A stretch of DNA of 64,000 bases from Haloferax gibbonsii ATCC 33959. GTDB lineage: Archaea > Halobacteriota > Halobacteria > Halobacteriales > Haloferacaceae. A program made the position numbers and the translations under genes. This document shows, piece by piece, positions 45,478-53,951 of this stretch. The first letter of the stretch is position 1. The number at the start of each line of letters is the position of its first letter. Where the stretch lies: NCBI RefSeq assembly GCF_000336775.1, contig NZ_AOLJ01000019.1, positions 166,557 through 230,556 on the forward strand, in the 5' to 3' direction. Under the pieces are notes generated by a model. It searched no databases, had not been told where the DNA came from, and saw only the letters and a list, made by a program, of their open reading frames with translations.

Positions 45478-46245
45478 GTGGACTCCCCGTTCGAGACGCT
45501 CGGCATCGACCCGGACGCAGACGAGGACGAACTCGTCGACGCGTACCGTCGGCGGGTGAAGTCGGCCCACCCCGACCACGGCGGGTCGGCCGAGGAATTT
45601 CAGGCGGTTCGGACGGCCTACGAGGCGATTCGAGTCGGCTACGAACCCGGCGACGAACTCGAACCCGTCGAGACTGACGGCCGTCGCCCGGCCGACGAGG
45701 GGGCGAGCCGAAACGGACAGCACGACGCCGGCACCGCCCGAAACGGCGAGACGGGCGGCGACGGGACCGGCGCCGCGGGTTCCGATACCGGACCCGACCC
45801 GGAGCCCGAACCCGAACGACGCGGGGCGCGGGTCGAGTTCCTCGACTACGACGTGCTCACCGACCGCGGCTGGTCGCTCGCCGACGACGACCTCTTCGAG
45901 AAGGCCGCCGAAAGCGGCCTCGACGGCGACGCCTACGGCGAGGTGGTCGTCGAGCCGCGGACCAACCTCCTGAAGGCCGCCGAGGACGCGGGCCACAGTT
46001 GGCCCTTCGCCTGTCGCGGCGGTGCCTGTGCGAACTGCGCGGTGGCGGTCGTCGAAGGCGACGTGAAGATGCCCTCGAACCACATCCTCTCGGAGGAGAT
46101 GCTGGAGCAGGGCGTCCGGCTGTCGTGTATCAGCCTCCCGGTGACCGACGACCTGCAGGTCGTCTACAACATCGAACACCTCCCCGGCCTCGACGAACTT
46201 CGGCTCCCCCCGCAGCACGCCCGGAAGATGAGCGCGGGCGACTGA
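45478..46245 (+). CDS. J-domain/[2Fe-2S] ferredoxin fusion protein
   Basis: 255 residues from GTG 45478, with a TATA-like ATTTATGC about 28 nt upstream; a longer frame starts further upstream. Residues 1-60: J-domain (FETLGIDPDADEDELVDAYRRRVKSAHPDHGG, shown in part), with HPD at the expected site. Linker: Gly/Glu/Pro-rich, about 50 residues. C-terminus: plant-type ferredoxin, CRGGACANCAVAVVEG with three cluster Cys and the fourth in LSCISLP. A DnaJ/ferredoxin fusion could deliver electrons or Fe-S clusters with DnaK. Partners unknown. Similar fusions are known in haloarchaea. Confidence 0.88.
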   Translation: MDSPFETLGIDPDADEDELVDAYRRRVKSAHPDHGGSAEEFQAVRTAYEAIRVGYEPGDELEPVETDGRRPADEGASRNGQHDAGTARNGETGGDGTGAAGSDTGPDPEPEPERRGARVEFLDYDVLTDRGWSLADDDLFEKAAESGLDGDAYGEVVVEPRTNLLKAAEDAGHSWPFACRGGACANCAVAVVEGDVKMPSNHILSEEMLEQGVRLSCISLPVTDDLQVVYNIEHLPGLDELRLPPQHARKMSAGD

Positions 46246-46358
46246 CCGGCACCCGGCGGCTGGCCCGTCCGACGTGCGCCCCGGCGCGACTTCGGGGTTG
46301 TGTGTCACCCGCGCCCCAACGCGGCCGAATTAAGCTCCGATAGCGACCCTACAACGAT

Positions 46359-46958
46359 ATGAGAGGAACGCCGACGCGGAGAGACGTCCTTCGGCTCGCG
46401 GGCGCGGGCGCCGTGGTGGGAACGGTCGGGCTGGCTGGCTGCCTCGGCGGAAGCGGCGGCGGAACTGTCGACGCCGAGGGTGACGCGACGACGACGGGGG
46501 ACGGGTCGACCGGGGCGTCGGCCGACGAGGGCGCGTGGCGGACGACCGAACTCACTGACGTTCGCACCGGCGAGACGTTCACTATCGAGGGGCTCCTCGA
46601 CCGACCGGTTCTCCTGGAGACGTTCGCGGTGTGGTGTTCGAACTGCCTGCGCCAACAGCGCGAGTTGGTCGAGTTCCACGAGGCCGTCGGCGACGACGTG
46701 CTGACGGTCGCGCTCGACATCGACCCCAACGAGGACGCAGAAAAGGTCAGGAAACACGCGGAGGACCACGGCTTCGACTGGCGCTACGCCGTCTCGCCCG
46801 AGCCGGTCACGCGGAGCCTCACCGCCGAGTTCGGCTCGTCGATGGCGAGCGCCCCGGTCGTGCCGATGGTCCGGCTCTGTCCCGACGGGACCGCGACGCG
46901 GCTCAAGGACGGCCACAAGACGACCGCGTTCCTCCGCGAGCGGGTCGACGAGTGCTGA
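46359..46958 (+). CDS. Thioredoxin-like (TlpA/AhpC-type) Tat lipoprotein
   Basis: 199 residues. Tat signal (TRRDVLRLAGAG) and lipobox LAGC (Cys 28), Gly/Thr-rich linker, then a TlpA-like thioredoxin fold with VLLETFAVWCSNCLRQQREL: a WCxxC redox pair near residue 92. PVVPMVRL is the cis-Pro loop. The protein sits outside the membrane. It overlaps the CcdA-like gene by several nt, so the pair probably passes electrons from the cytosol to the thiol on the outside, perhaps for haem or cytochrome c maturation. Confidence 0.88.
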   Translation: MRGTPTRRDVLRLAGAGAVVGTVGLAGCLGGSGGGTVDAEGDATTTGDGSTGASADEGAWRTTELTDVRTGETFTIEGLLDRPVLLETFAVWCSNCLRQQRELVEFHEAVGDDVLTVALDIDPNEDAEKVRKHAEDHGFDWRYAVSPEPVTRSLTAEFGSSMASAPVVPMVRLCPDGTATRLKDGHKTTAFLRERVDEC

Positions 46959-47797
46959 CCGACCTCGCGCCGCGCCTGTTCGAACTGTTCCTCCTCGGCG
47001 TCGGCACCCCGCTCACCGCGGCCTGCGCCCTCCCGCTGTACCCCGGCTTCCTCGCGTACCTCGCGCGACAGAGTTCGCGGGCGAACGCGGAGTCGCCGTC
47101 ACCAGCCGGCGGGGTCGCTGACGGACGCGGTTCGAGAGGTCGCGGCGACGGGAACGGAGTCGAGGGCGAGGACAGGGACAGGGACAGAGACAGAGATGGA
47201 GACGAAGACGGCGGCCTCCCGATAGCCGTCCTCGGCGGCCTCGTCACCGCCGGCGCGGTATCGTTCATGCTCGTCGTCGGCGTCGTGTTCTCGTTCCTCC
47301 TCGAACTGTCGCTCACGGCGGTCGTCGAGGTCGTCTCGCCGGCGGCCTTCGGCGTCCTCTTCGTCGTGAGCCTCGCGCTCCTCTTCGACGCGAAGGTGTT
47401 CGCGCGGCTCCCCACCGTCGAGCCGCCGGAGACGCGCCACCCGGCGCTGTCGGCGTTCGCCTACGGCTTTTTCTTCGGCGCAATCGTCCTGCCCTGCAAC
47501 CCCGGCTTCATCGCCCTGTTCTTCGCGCGCGTCCCCGTGCTGTTCGACACCGCCGCCGAGAGCCTCCTCGGGTTCCTCGCGTTCGGCCTCGGCATCGGCG
47601 CGCCGCTTCTCGCCTTCGCCCTCGTCTCGGAGCGGTACAGCCGACGGGCGACCCGGTGGTTCGCCCGACACACCACCGCCATCAACCGCGTCACCGGCGC
47701 GGTCATGCTCGTCGTCAGCGCCTACTACCTGCTCGTCGTCTTCGACGTGCTCGGCGTCGCGCCCGTCCTCGAATCGCTCCTCGACAGGGTCGTCTGA
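46952..47797 (+). CDS. CcdA/DsbD-like thiol:disulfide membrane protein
   Basis: 281 residues from GTG 46952, overlapping the stop of the thioredoxin-like gene. Six TM spans. The two CcdA Cys are recognisable: TAACALPLYPGF in the first TM and VLPCNPGFIALFF in the fourth, each followed by Pro. A polar insert after TM1 carries an Asp/Arg run (DRDRDRDRDGDED) on the cytosolic or outer side. CcdA moves reducing power across the membrane to an outside thioredoxin, here almost certainly the upstream gene product. Confidence 0.9.
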   Translation: MLTDLAPRLFELFLLGVGTPLTAACALPLYPGFLAYLARQSSRANAESPSPAGGVADGRGSRGRGDGNGVEGEDRDRDRDRDGDEDGGLPIAVLGGLVTAGAVSFMLVVGVVFSFLLELSLTAVVEVVSPAAFGVLFVVSLALLFDAKVFARLPTVEPPETRHPALSAFAYGFFFGAIVLPCNPGFIALFFARVPVLFDTAAESLLGFLAFGLGIGAPLLAFALVSERYSRRATRWFARHTTAINRVTGAVMLVVSAYYLLVVFDVLGVAPVLESLLDRVV

Positions 47798-47887
47798 GCC
47801 GGGGACCCGACAGGGCGGGACGCCGCGAACCCCCGAGCCGCAGAAGTGCCTATCACCGTCGGCCCCCTCTATCTAGGGAAGCACCAG

Positions 47888-49351
47888 ATGAACGCCGACC
47901 AGCGAGCAGACCGGTACCGGACGGTCGTCGCCCGCCTCGAACGCCTCCCGACACGGGCGCGACTGGCCTTCGTTTCCGACCTCTGGGCCGCCCGCGGCTT
48001 CGAGACGCGCGTCGAGGCGGGGGTCGTCCGCGCCGAGCGCCGCGGCCGGTCGGTCCGGATTCGACCCGCCTTCGGCCGTCGGTCGAGAGGGTCGGCGGCG
48101 GCCGAGCGAGACACGGCCGGCGTGAAACACCTCGACGCCGGCGACATCGCCGAGGCGCTCCTGTACGCCATCGACCGGCAGGACGCCGATGCGGTCTGTC
48201 GCCGCCAGTTCGGCGCGTCGCTCGACGACCTCCGGCCGCCGCTCCGGGTTCGCGCCCGGCGGAGGGTCCGACGACTCGGGGACCGAACCGCCGCGGTCGG
48301 CCGCGACGCCGCCCGGGGAATCACCGCGCTCTTCGTCGTCGTCGCCGTCGTGAGCGGGGCGGCCGTCGCGCTCGACCTCGTGCCCTCGCCGCTCGACGGG
48401 TCGATGCAGTCCGCCGGAGTCGGGACGGGCGGGGCCGGTGAGTCGGGGTCGCCGACGGCCACGCCCGAGCGCGACGACGCGGCGACGGAGGGACCGTCGG
48501 AAACCGCGGCGACCGAGACCGCCTCCGGGTCGGAAACGCGGAACGCCGGCGCGCCGGGACTCGGGAGCGGCCAGCGCCCCGGGCCGGTCGAGCCCATCGA
48601 ACCCGGCGAGCTGGAGCGCGTTCCGGGCGTCGGGCCGGACGGCATCGAGAACCTGACCGCTCTCAGCGCGGCCCACGAGCGCGCGCTGGCCGAGGAGTCC
48701 TACACGCTGTGGGTCGACATCTACCGACCCGAGGGCGCGGACCCGAACTCGACGCGGAGACAGTACGACACCGACATCGCCGTCGCCGGCGACCGCTACG
48801 TCATCGCCGAGACCGTCGAGTCGGGCCGCGAGCGGACCCGACTGGAGACGGTCTACTACGACGGGGACGCGTGGTACGTCGCCGAGACCGAAGACGGGGT
48901 CGAGCGGACCCGGAAGGTCGCCGGCAACGCCACCGCGCCGCCCGTGCAGTTCGAGCCGCGGGGACTGAACCGCGGGCTCGTCCGCCAGTACCTCGACACG
49001 CGGGCGACGAACGTGACCGGGAAAGTGACCGACGAGAACGTCACGTACTACCGAATCGAGGGGAGTCAACGCCCGGCCATCGGCGGCGTCGAACCGGTCC
49101 AGGACTACCAGTTCGTCGCTCACGTGGACGAGCGGGGGTTCGTCGCCGACGCGACGGCGACCTACGCGCTCGTCTCCGACGAGGGGTTCTACTGGGTGCG
49201 ATTCGAGTGGACCTACGGCCGCGTCGGCGAGACGACTGTGACGCCCCCGGGGTGGGTCGAGGGCGTCGAAAACGGGACGACAGCTGGGATGGCGACGACA
49301 GCCGACAGCAACAGGCCGCCGGCGCTTCGGACGCCCGCCCGACCGCAGTAA
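47888..49351 (+). CDS. Single-TM protein with extracellular domain, unknown function
   Basis: 487 residues from ATG 47888. The N-terminal 130 are basic and cytosolic-like (RLAFVSDLWAARGFETRVE, resembling the start of a restriction-endonuclease-like fold). A TM span at about 143-165 (ITALFVVVAVVSGAAVAL) follows. A Thr/Glu-rich linker then leads to a C-terminal domain (YTLWVDIYRPEGADPNSTRRQYDT and WYVAETEDGVERTRKVAG, in part) of a kind common in haloarchaeal surface lipoproteins (DUF7537-like). So it may couple an inside and an outside domain. Not recognised as a whole. Confidence 0.78.
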   Translation: MNADQRADRYRTVVARLERLPTRARLAFVSDLWAARGFETRVEAGVVRAERRGRSVRIRPAFGRRSRGSAAAERDTAGVKHLDAGDIAEALLYAIDRQDADAVCRRQFGASLDDLRPPLRVRARRRVRRLGDRTAAVGRDAARGITALFVVVAVVSGAAVALDLVPSPLDGSMQSAGVGTGGAGESGSPTATPERDDAATEGPSETAATETASGSETRNAGAPGLGSGQRPGPVEPIEPGELERVPGVGPDGIENLTALSAAHERALAEESYTLWVDIYRPEGADPNSTRRQYDTDIAVAGDRYVIAETVESGRERTRLETVYYDGDAWYVAETEDGVERTRKVAGNATAPPVQFEPRGLNRGLVRQYLDTRATNVTGKVTDENVTYYRIEGSQRPAIGGVEPVQDYQFVAHVDERGFVADATATYALVSDEGFYWVRFEWTYGRVGETTVTPPGWVEGVENGTTAGMATTADSNRPPALRTPARPQ

Positions 49352-49409
49352 CCCCCCGGCGGGATGCCTCGATGACGACTTTTATGCGCGTCCTCCGCCG
49401 AGCCCCGCT

Positions 49410-49883
49410 ATGGCAATCGAGTCGGGAGACCGAGTCGCGCTCGCGTACGTCGGACGCTTCGAAGACGGGACCGTCTTCAACACCTCGCGGTACGAGGTCG
49501 CGGTCGAACACGGCCTGTACGAGGCCCAGGAGAAGGACCGCGACGACTACGCCCCCCAGACGTTCGTCGTCGGCGCGGGGCAGATAATTCCGGGGCTCGA
49601 CGAGGCCGTCGTCGGGATGTCGGCCGGCGAGGAGGCCACCGTGACCGTCCCGCCGGCGGACGCCTACGGCGAGTTCGACCCCGACCGGATTCGGACCTAC
49701 GACCCCGAGACGTTCGAGGGGATGGTCGGCGAGACGCCCGAGGTCGGCCTGCACGTCCACGCCGAAAACGGGCTCCACGGCGACGTCACCGCCGTCCGCG
49801 ACGACGCCGTCGAAGTCGATTTCAACCACGAACTCGCGGGGAAGACGCTCGTCTTCGACATCGAAATCGTCGCCGTCCAGTAG
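49410..49883 (+). CDS. FKBP-type (SlyD-like) peptidyl-prolyl isomerase
   Basis: 157 residues with the archaeal FKBP layout: DRVALAYVGRFEDGTVFNTS, an inserted IF-flap-like region (YEAQEKDRDDYAPQTF), GAGQIIPGLDEAVVGMSAGEE and TVPPADAYGEFDPDRI. The insert-in-flap domain is typical of the short-chain SlyD-like class, which also acts as a chaperone. Proline isomerisation is a family inference. No metal-binding His/Cys tail. Free-standing gene; ATG 49410. Confidence 0.92.
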   Translation: MAIESGDRVALAYVGRFEDGTVFNTSRYEVAVEHGLYEAQEKDRDDYAPQTFVVGAGQIIPGLDEAVVGMSAGEEATVTVPPADAYGEFDPDRIRTYDPETFEGMVGETPEVGLHVHAENGLHGDVTAVRDDAVEVDFNHELAGKTLVFDIEIVAVQ

Positions 49884-49983
49884 ACGGTCGCGGCCGGTCG
49901 GAGCAGTTGGAGCAGTTGTGACGGGGCGATAGAACGGAACGGGAACGGAACGGAACTGAGCGTCGAGAAGGAGCGCCGAGCCG

Positions 49984-50865
49984 CTACAGCGAGTGCTTGG
50001 GGACGATTTCCGGGTCGGGCGTGTAGTTGACCGCGGCCTCGACGCGGAACACGTCGGCGAGGAGTTCCTCGGTGACGACCTCGCGCGGCGGGCCCCAGTC
50101 GTACAGTTCGCCGTCCTGCATGGCGACGAGGTAGTCGGCGAAGCGCGCCGCCTGCGCGATGTCGTGGAGGACGACCGCGACCGTGACGCCGCGTTCCTCG
50201 TTGAGTTGGCGGACCGTCTCCAGCACCCGGAGCTGGTGGTGCAAGTCGAGGTACGTCGTCGGCTCGTCGAGGAGGAGCACGTCGGTGTCCTGTGCGAGCA
50301 CCATCGCAATCCACGCCAGTTGGCTCTGTCCGCCCGAGAGGTTGCCGATTTGCTTGTCGCGGATGTGCTCGACGCCCGCGAGGTCGATGGCGCGTTCGAC
50401 CGCCTCGTGGTCGTCCTCGTTGACCTGCTCGAAGAAGCTCCGGTGGGGGTACCGGCCGTGGTAGACGAGGTCCTCGACGGTGAGCGACGTGGGCGAGTCG
50501 TGTTGCTGGGAGAGCAGTCCCAACTCGCGCGCGAACGCCTTGTCGTCGTACTCGGTGATGGACTTCCCGTCGAGATAGACGTTCCCGGTGTCGGGCGAGA
50601 GCTGTTTGGCGAGCGACTTCAGGAGCGTGCTCTTGCCGGAGCCGTTCGGTCCGACGAGCGCCGTGATTTCGCCGCGCGGGATGTCGATTCGGTCACACTC
50701 GACGACAGGCTCCTCGCTCGTCGGATACGACAGTTCGAGCGCGTCACCGGTGAGCGCGCTCTCGCGTGTCGAGCCGTTTTCGACGCTCGCGCGTCCGTCC
50801 GCGGTCGCGTCCGTTTCGCCGTGTTGTACCATCTGTTGGGAGTCTCCTGATTGCTGTTCGGACAT
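49984..50865 (-). CDS. Iron-siderophore ABC transporter ATP-binding protein (FecE-like)
   Basis: 293 residues from ATG 50865, which is joined to the permease stop as TGATG; a GTG one codon earlier is an alternative. Walker A LVGPNGSGKSTLLKSL, signature NLSGGQSQLAWIAMVLAQ, Walker B VLLLDEPTTYLDLHHQL. The start has a 60-residue polar extension. FecE-like ATPases drive uptake of ferric siderophores, haem or cobalamin. Final gene of the iron operon. Confidence 0.92.
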   Translation of the reverse strand: MSEQQSGDSQQMVQHGETDATADGRASVENGSTRESALTGDALELSYPTSEEPVVECDRIDIPRGEITALVGPNGSGKSTLLKSLAKQLSPDTGNVYLDGKSITEYDDKAFARELGLLSQQHDSPTSLTVEDLVYHGRYPHRSFFEQVNEDDHEAVERAIDLAGVEHIRDKQIGNLSGGQSQLAWIAMVLAQDTDVLLLDEPTTYLDLHHQLRVLETVRQLNEERGVTVAVVLHDIAQAARFADYLVAMQDGELYDWGPPREVVTEELLADVFRVEAAVNYTPDPEIVPKHSL

Positions 50866-51980
50866 CACACTTCACCGATGTTCTGCTGTTTGCGCATGAG
50901 GTAGAGGAAGTACGGCCCGCCGACGAGGCCCGTGACGACCCCGACCGGGAGCTGAATCGGGTTGAGCGCGAGGCGCGCGCCCACGTCGGCGGCGACCATC
51001 AGCGCCGGGCCGGCGAACAGACAGCCGACGACGAGGCGCTTGTAGTCGCTGCCGACCACGTTCCGGACCAAGTGCGGGACGACGAGCCCGACGAAGCCGA
51101 CGATGCCGGCGACGGCGATGCTCGCCGCGGCCGCGAGGACCGCGACGCCCGAGAGGGCGAATCGGACCTTCTCGATTGACATCCCGAGCGAGCGGGCGGT
51201 CTGTTCGCCCAGAAGCAGGACGTTGAGCTGTCGGGAGCTCCCGAGCGCGAGGCCGATAGCGATAATCGACCACGGGAGGGCCATGCGAACCTGCTCCCAG
51301 TCGGTTCCGGTGAGCGAGCCGGTCGTCCACGCGATGGCGGACTGGACGACGCCGATGTCGTCGACGAAGAAGAACAGTCCCGTCTGGAGGCTCTGGAAGA
51401 CGGTGCCGACGATGACGCCCGCGAGGACGAGTCTGACCGGCGAGGTACCGTTCTTCCACGCGATGAGGTAGACGAGGACGAACGCGAACATCCCGCCGAG
51501 CGCCGCCAGAAGCGGGAGGTACGCCGCGAGCCCCGAGAAGACGACGAGCGTGAGGAGGATGAGCAGTCCGGCCCCCGACGAGACGCCGAGGATGAACGGG
51601 CTGGCCAGTTCGTTCCGGGTGACCGCCTGGAAAATCGCGCCCGAGATTGCGAGGTTCGCGCCGACGAGGGCGGCGACGAACACCCGCGGGAGCCGGATGT
51701 TCCAGACGATGAGCGTCCGCCGACTGAGGTCTGGGAGTTCGCCGCCGAGAAGGAACACCTGCCAGACCTGCGGGTCGAAGATGACCGCGGGGTCGAAGAC
51801 GGCGCGCCACGCCTCGCCGATGGTCATCGAGAACGCGCCGAAGCTGACCTGCACGAGGCCGCCGGCCACGACGACCACGAGGCTGGCGAGACAAAGCGAC
51901 ACGAGCGAGCCGTCTATCCAGCCGAACAGCCGGTTCAGCACCGACCCCGAGGACTGTTCTGTCGACGTCGTCCCGCTCAC
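50865..51980 (-). CDS. FecCD-family iron-siderophore ABC permease
   Basis: 371 residues with about nine or ten TM spans. WNIRLPRVFVAALVGANLAISGAIFQAVTRNELASP (core: RLPR...GA.LA.SG...Q...RN.LA.P) is the FecCD signature. A further block is GIVGFVGLVVPHLVRNVVG. One permease gene only, so it probably works as a homodimer with the FecE-like ATPase. No binding-protein gene lies beside it. Its ATG overlaps the stop of the oxidoreductase gene by 4 nt. Confidence 0.93.
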   Translation of the reverse strand: MSGTTSTEQSSGSVLNRLFGWIDGSLVSLCLASLVVVVAGGLVQVSFGAFSMTIGEAWRAVFDPAVIFDPQVWQVFLLGGELPDLSRRTLIVWNIRLPRVFVAALVGANLAISGAIFQAVTRNELASPFILGVSSGAGLLILLTLVVFSGLAAYLPLLAALGGMFAFVLVYLIAWKNGTSPVRLVLAGVIVGTVFQSLQTGLFFFVDDIGVVQSAIAWTTGSLTGTDWEQVRMALPWSIIAIGLALGSSRQLNVLLLGEQTARSLGMSIEKVRFALSGVAVLAAAASIAVAGIVGFVGLVVPHLVRNVVGSDYKRLVVGCLFAGPALMVAADVGARLALNPIQLPVGVVTGLVGGPYFLYLMRKQQNIGEV

Positions 51981-52942
51981 TGCTCGACACCCCCGAGTTC
52001 GCGTCCGTCGAGGTAGTCCGCGAGCGCCTCGTCAGGGAGCGCGTCGAGGACGCGTTCGGTACCGATCGCCTCGACGAGTCGCCGGATGCCGCGGGGTTCG
52101 GCGGTCTCGACCTCGTGGTCGGTCCGGCGGGTGTCGAACGCCCGGTCGATGTAGGACTCGCGGAGTTCCGCGAGGCGCTCGTCGTCGAGGTCGGCGTCGT
52201 CGGGGACCTCGCTTTCGAACCACTCGCGCCAGCGGTCGCGGTCGCCCCACTCGCCTTGGAACTCGGTGTCGGCGCGGAGCCAGTCGTAGTGGCGCGCGAG
52301 GTCGCCGGGGAAGCCGCGTTCGCGCCGGCGGTCCTCGATGAGACACCGGGCGACGTGGCCGCCCTGTCCGGCGGCGATACCGACCTGCGCGTTCCGCTCG
52401 CCCGACGGGGCGGCGACGTACAGCCCCTCGACGGGAGTTCGCCCGTCGTCGTCGGCGTACGAAGCGTCGAAGTGCTCGTGGACCTCGCCGTGGTGGTCGT
52501 GTTCCTCGAACATCGCGTCGTCGTCGTCGAGGCCGCGGAGGTAGTCGCCGTCGTACCACGCGGCGGCGACGACGTAGTCGGCTTCGACCCGGCGGTCGTC
52601 CTGCGTGCGGACGACGAATCGCCGGGCGTCGGCGTCACTCGCGTTTCCACCCGCATCGTCGCCCGGTCGCTCGACCGAGACGACCATGTCCGCGACGTAG
52701 TCCGCGCCGACCTCCGCGACGTGTTCGTGCATGAGCGCGGTGAAGGTGTCGACGCCGATGCCGGCGGGGAAACCGAGGTAGTTTTCGAGGTACGCACACC
52801 GGCGGAAGGCGGCGTTGCCCCGGTCGAAAACGACGGTATCGAGGCCGTATCGCGCGGTGAAGACGGCCGCGGCGCACCCCGAGGGACCGCCGCCGACGAC
52901 GACCACGTCCGTCGAGTCAGGTTCGGTGCCTTGGTCGGTCAC
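51977..52942 (-). CDS. FAD-dependent oxidoreductase (thioredoxin-reductase-like)
   Basis: 321 residues from GTG 52942. FAD-binding N-terminus DVVVVGGGPSGCAAAVFTARYG, then AYLENYLGFPAGIG and a C-terminal FAD block VEGLYVAAPSGERNAQVGIAAGQG. Overall like thioredoxin reductase, but the CxxC redox centre is absent and the NAD(P) domain appears reduced. Likely a ferric-chelate or siderophore reductase because it is co-translated with the permease, but this is inference. Confidence 0.82.
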   Translation of the reverse strand: MTDQGTEPDSTDVVVVGGGPSGCAAAVFTARYGLDTVVFDRGNAAFRRCAYLENYLGFPAGIGVDTFTALMHEHVAEVGADYVADMVVSVERPGDDAGGNASDADARRFVVRTQDDRRVEADYVVAAAWYDGDYLRGLDDDDAMFEEHDHHGEVHEHFDASYADDDGRTPVEGLYVAAPSGERNAQVGIAAGQGGHVARCLIEDRRRERGFPGDLARHYDWLRADTEFQGEWGDRDRWREWFESEVPDDADLDDERLAELRESYIDRAFDTRRTDHEVETAEPRGIRRLVEAIGTERVLDALPDEALADYLDGRELGGVEQ

Positions 52943-52945
52943 GGC

Positions 52946-53011
52946 TCAGACCGCCCCCGTGAGAACAGCCCGTCGGAGAGCGTGGTCGAAGTCGGCTCCG
53001 TCTTCGTTCAT
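52946..53011 (-). CDS. Putative small leader ORF before the iron operon
   Basis: 21 codons (MNEDGADFDHALRRAVLTGAV) ending in TGA just 4 nt before the GTG of the oxidoreductase, in the same frame. A TATA-like TTTATT at 53034-53039 lies 23-28 nt upstream of its ATG, so a leaderless mRNA would begin with this ORF. One TTTAGG-N4-CCTAAT box is 5 nt upstream of the ATG, the other just behind the TATA box. Short leader ORFs can couple or attenuate translation. Its real expression is unknown. Confidence 0.45.
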   Translation of the reverse strand: MNEDGADFDHALRRAVLTGAV

Positions 53012-53015
53012 ACGT

Positions 53016-53031
53016 TTTAGGCGTCCCTAAT
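53016..53031. promoter_or_regulatory. TTTAGG-N4-CCTAAT box (iron operon, proximal)
   Basis: One-mismatch version of the palindrome TTTAGG-N4-CCTAAA, just downstream of the TATA-like TTTATT of the iron operon and close to the predicted transcription start. Binding here would block initiation, as expected of a metal-dependent repressor. Confidence 0.7.
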
Positions 53032-53051
53032 ACAATAAACCACTTTCGGAT

Positions 53052-53067
53052 TTTAGGGACTCCTAAA
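53052..53067. promoter_or_regulatory. TTTAGG-N4-CCTAAA box (iron operon, distal)
   Basis: Perfect 16-bp palindrome (spacer GACT), 36 nt from the proximal box and on the far side of the TATA box. Shared with 43232-43247. Confidence 0.75.
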
Positions 53068-53189
53068 TCCACCGACACGCGGAGAACGGCCCGTAAAGAG
53101 GCTAGCTCGCCCGAATCACCGGTAACGACGTCCGAGAGAAAGCCCGCCGGACTGCCTGACGAACGCGGCCCAGCGCGGCCGAAATCGCC

Positions 53190-53726
53190 TCAGCCGAGGA
53201 GGTACCGGAGCGCGGGCCGCCGACGGACGAACTCCAGTTCTTCGAGGTACGCGTCGAGGCCGAGGATGCGGCCCGCCGCGAGCGCGCCGACGACGAGGAA
53301 CAGCACGAGCCCCAGCAGGTCGCCGTTGACCAGCCCGTGTCCCCAGTCGGCGTTGCCGAGGTAGAAGAACGTCATGAGGAACGTCCCCCCGGCGGCGGCG
53401 AGTCGGACGGAAGCCCCGGTGATGAGCGCGAACCCGATGAGCGTCTCGCCCAGCGGGACCATGACGTTCGTGAACTCGAGCATCCACGGCGTCTGGCCGA
53501 CCCACGCGAGGAACGCGTGGACCGGGCCGGGCGCGCCGGCGGTGCCGTTCACGAGCCAGCCGCCCGCGTTAAACGGCTCGGCGGCGAGGTACTTCGTCAC
53601 CCCCGCGTGGAGGAACCAGTACCCCGTGATGATTCGGGCGAACACGAGCACGTAGCCGGTGACGCCCTCGGCGTAGTCGAACTCCATCCGGTTCCCCAGC
53701 ATCTCGATTTCGCCGGTTGCGGCCAT
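53190..53726 (-). CDS. DoxX/DoxD-family membrane protein
   Basis: 178 residues. Four hydrophobic segments, with ARIITGYWFLHAGVTKYLAAEPFN (core RI..G..FL.AG..K), LGETLIGFALITGASVRLAA and NADWGHGLVNGD matching the DoxX family. DoxX proteins resemble a thiosulfate:quinone oxidoreductase subunit; most haloarchaeal copies have no proven redox role. Free-standing minus-strand gene. Confidence 0.85.
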   Translation of the reverse strand: MAATGEIEMLGNRMEFDYAEGVTGYVLVFARIITGYWFLHAGVTKYLAAEPFNAGGWLVNGTAGAPGPVHAFLAWVGQTPWMLEFTNVMVPLGETLIGFALITGASVRLAAAGGTFLMTFFYLGNADWGHGLVNGDLLGLVLFLVVGALAAGRILGLDAYLEELEFVRRRPALRYLLG

Positions 53727-53951
53727 CGTCTGTCACCTCACGTGTGAAGCGTGGGCCGCCGGGAGGTTATAAATCCGGAGCGATTTTCGAATCCTCGGAA
53801 ACTGGGAATCGGCGGGCCGTCCACGTCGATTCGAACCGGCACCCTCGGCGGGCGCGAACGCGAAGATACGTCTCGATACGGTGCGTGGGTTCCACCGGTC
53901 ACACGGCCGACGGCGGGCGTCGTCGGGCGAGACTGACCCGTCCCCGCCGAC

